Below, in pieces: positions 62,827 to 64,000 of a stretch of DNA of 64,000 bases (its first letter is position 1; each line of letters begins with the position of its first letter). Below the pieces are notes generated by a model, which did no database searches, had not been told where the DNA came from, and saw only the letters and a program-made list of their open reading frames with translations. Origin of the DNA: JABDKJ01 sp964609215 (GTDB lineage Bacteria > Bacteroidota > Bacteroidia > Flavobacteriales_D > JABDKJ01). A program made the translations under genes and the position numbers. The stretch spans positions 1 through 64,000 of the forward strand of contig CAZSQZ010000016.1 of assembly GCA_964609215.1 (NCBI GenBank). Reading direction: 5' to 3'.

Positions 62827-64000
62827 ATGAATGTAGTTAATAAGACCATTAACTTAGGAGATGGAAAGGCCATTTCCCTTGAAACTGGAAAATTAGCCAA
62901 ACTGGCTGATGGTTCAGTTGTAGTTAGGTTGGGAGACACAATGCTCTTGGCCACAGTCGTTGCTGCCAAAGAGGCAAACGATGACATCGATTTTTTACCC
63001 CTGACAGTAGAGTATAGAGAAAAGTATGCTTCTTCAGGGAAGATTCCGGGTGGTTTCTTTAAAAGAGAAGCAAGACCATCTGAGGATGAAATTTTAACGG
63101 CTCGTTTAATTGACAGAGCTTTAAGACCATTGTTCCCAGACGATTTTCATGCTAGTACGCAAGTAGTAGTGAATCTAATCTCTGCAGATAAAGTGCACAA
63201 TCCAGATGCGATAGCTTGTTTAGCTGCCTCAGCCGCGATTAGTGTTTCTAACATTCCCTTTAACGGACCTGTTTCTGAGGTACGTGTTGCCCGAATAGAC
63301 GGGAAATTTGTAATTAACCCTACACTTGAAGAAATTCCTACTGCTGATATCGACCTTATGGTTGCTGGAACCGAGGAAAGCATAATGATGGTGGAAGGTG
63401 AAATGAGCGAAGTTTCGGAAGCTGAAATGGTGGAAGGAATCAATGCTGCTCACATGGCAATTAAAGTGCATTGCCAAGCTCAAAAAGAATTTGCTGCTCA
63501 GGTTGAGAAGTCTAAAGTGAAGAGAGAGTATGAGCACGAAACGCATGATGAAGATCTGAAAAAAGAAATTCACGCTTATGCTTTTGAAAAGTATAAAGAG
63601 ATCGCCCGTGAAGCTAGTTCTAAGGAAGTGAGAGGAGAAAAATTTGGTGCAGTTAAGGATGCTTGGAAAGAAACAAAAACGGAAGAAGAACTGGAAGGAA
63701 AGTCTTTCATGATCGGTCAGTATTTCGGGAAAACGAAGAAAGAAGCGGTTAGAGACGTAATGCTTAATGAAGGCAAACGTTTGGATGGAAGAAAGAACGA
63801 TGAAGTTAGGGATATCTGGTGTGAAGTGGATTACCTTCCCGGAACACATGGTTCTGCCATCTTTACCAGAGGTGAAACACAATCATTGACTACCTTAACG
63901 CTTGGCTCCAAAATGGACGAGCAAAAAATTGACGGGGCCATCTTTGAAGAAACGAGAACTTTCATGTTACATTATAACTTCCCTCCTTACTCTGTAGGTG
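62827..64000 (+). CDS. pnp: Polyribonucleotide nucleotidyltransferase, 3' end missing
   Basis: The first ~391 residues of PNPase from ATG 62827: KTINLGDGKAISLETGKLAK, VVVRLGDTMLLATVV, the FLPLTVEYREKYASSGKIPG segment, GGFFKREARPSEDEIL and DRALRPLFPDDF, then the linker helical domain (KYKEIAREASSKEVRGEKFG) and the start of the second RNase PH domain (GTHGSAIFTRGETQSL). It degrades RNA phosphorolytically from the 3' end in the degradosome. KH and S1 domains lie beyond the window. No frame break was seen. Confidence 0.97.
   Translation, partial: MNVVNKTINLGDGKAISLETGKLAKLADGSVVVRLGDTMLLATVVAAKEANDDIDFLPLTVEYREKYASSGKIPGGFFKREARPSEDEILTARLIDRALRPLFPDDFHASTQVVVNLISADKVHNPDAIACLAASAAISVSNIPFNGPVSEVRVARIDGKFVINPTLEEIPTADIDLMVAGTEESIMMVEGEMSEVSEAEMVEGINAAHMAIKVHCQAQKEFAAQVEKSKVKREYEHETHDEDLKKEIHAYAFEKYKEIAREASSKEVRGEKFGAVKDAWKETKTEEELEGKSFMIGQYFGKTKKEAVRDVMLNEGKRLDGRKNDEVRDIWCEVDYLPGTHGSAIFTRGETQSLTTLTLGSKMDEQKIDGAIFEETRTFMLHYNFPPYSVG

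Overview
The window looks like chromosomal DNA of a member of the Bacteroidota, most likely a free-living or marine flavobacterium- or cytophaga-like lineage. The evidence is AT-rich DNA (my impression is about 35% GC), two proteins with type IX secretion (T9SS) C-terminal sorting domains, a BatA-type membrane protein, a TonB-dependent receptor with a carboxypeptidase-like N-terminal domain, TAnnTTTG-type -7 promoter elements, few Shine-Dalgarno sequences and several genes that can only start at TTG. No rRNA, tRNA, CRISPR array, insertion sequence or prophage was found. No stretch longer than about 300 bases lacks a gene. The genus cannot be named from what is visible.

Layout. 0-6.5 kb (minus strand): a very large secreted adhesin-like protein cut by the window edge, a membrane gene broken by an in-frame amber codon, and a 1.1-kb-residue FG-GAP/VCBS protein. 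6.5-9.1 kb: mscL and an M13 metallopeptidase, convergent on a shared terminator. 9.3-12.8 kb (minus): a GH13 amylase-like lipoprotein without its catalytic residues, a BadF-type sugar kinase and pfkA, divergent from a Nudix-type (NrtR-like) regulator across a palindrome-rich promoter region. 13.6-17.6 kb (minus): two secreted proteins, DUF4159, rsmE and a lysozyme-like protein. 17.8-23.8 kb: an alpha-2-macroglobulin translationally coupled to a DUF1287 protein. 24-26.5 kb: an exonuclease/GIY-YIG fusion and a PA0069-type radical SAM protein. 26.7-32.5 kb: ppk1 coupled to an NTF2-like lipoprotein, then BatA and a metal-ligand-free dihydroorotase homologue. 32.5-42.8 kb: a secreted esterase, a zinc peptidase, an endonuclease/phosphatase lipoprotein, OmpA and helix-hairpin-helix proteins, clpB, TraB/GumN and an amidohydrolase. 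42.8-48.8 kb is the most accessory-looking part: orphan small genes, two DinB-type proteins, a Crp/Fnr regulator followed by a peroxiredoxin and a secreted protein, a 110-bp inverted-repeat element and DUF1801. 48.8-57.6 kb: DEAD-box helicase, DUF1761, small secreted proteins, a possible structured RNA, an ABC-F ATPase, accD and a TonB receptor with its partner lipoprotein. 57.8-64 kb: a secreted tocopherol-cyclase-like protein, a CASTOR/POLLUX-type channel, an unknown secreted protein, and the rpsO-pnp pair (pnp cut by the window end).

How genes work together. Four ATGA stop/start overlaps (VCBS gene/broken YvlD-like gene, rsmE/DUF4159, A2M/DUF1287, ppk1/NTF2) and one zero-gap junction (batA/dihydroorotase-like) suggest translational coupling. 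The pfkA-sugar kinase pair facing a Nudix regulator suggests sugar-controlled glycolysis. The Crp/Fnr gene is followed by a peroxiredoxin with a Crp-geometry palindrome just before its start. I found no clear new multi-gene defence or secretion system. The most unusual items are the GH13 pseudoenzyme, the multi-hairpin RNA candidate near 51.6 kb, the 110-bp inverted-repeat element near 48.2 kb, and the regulator/operator arrangements.
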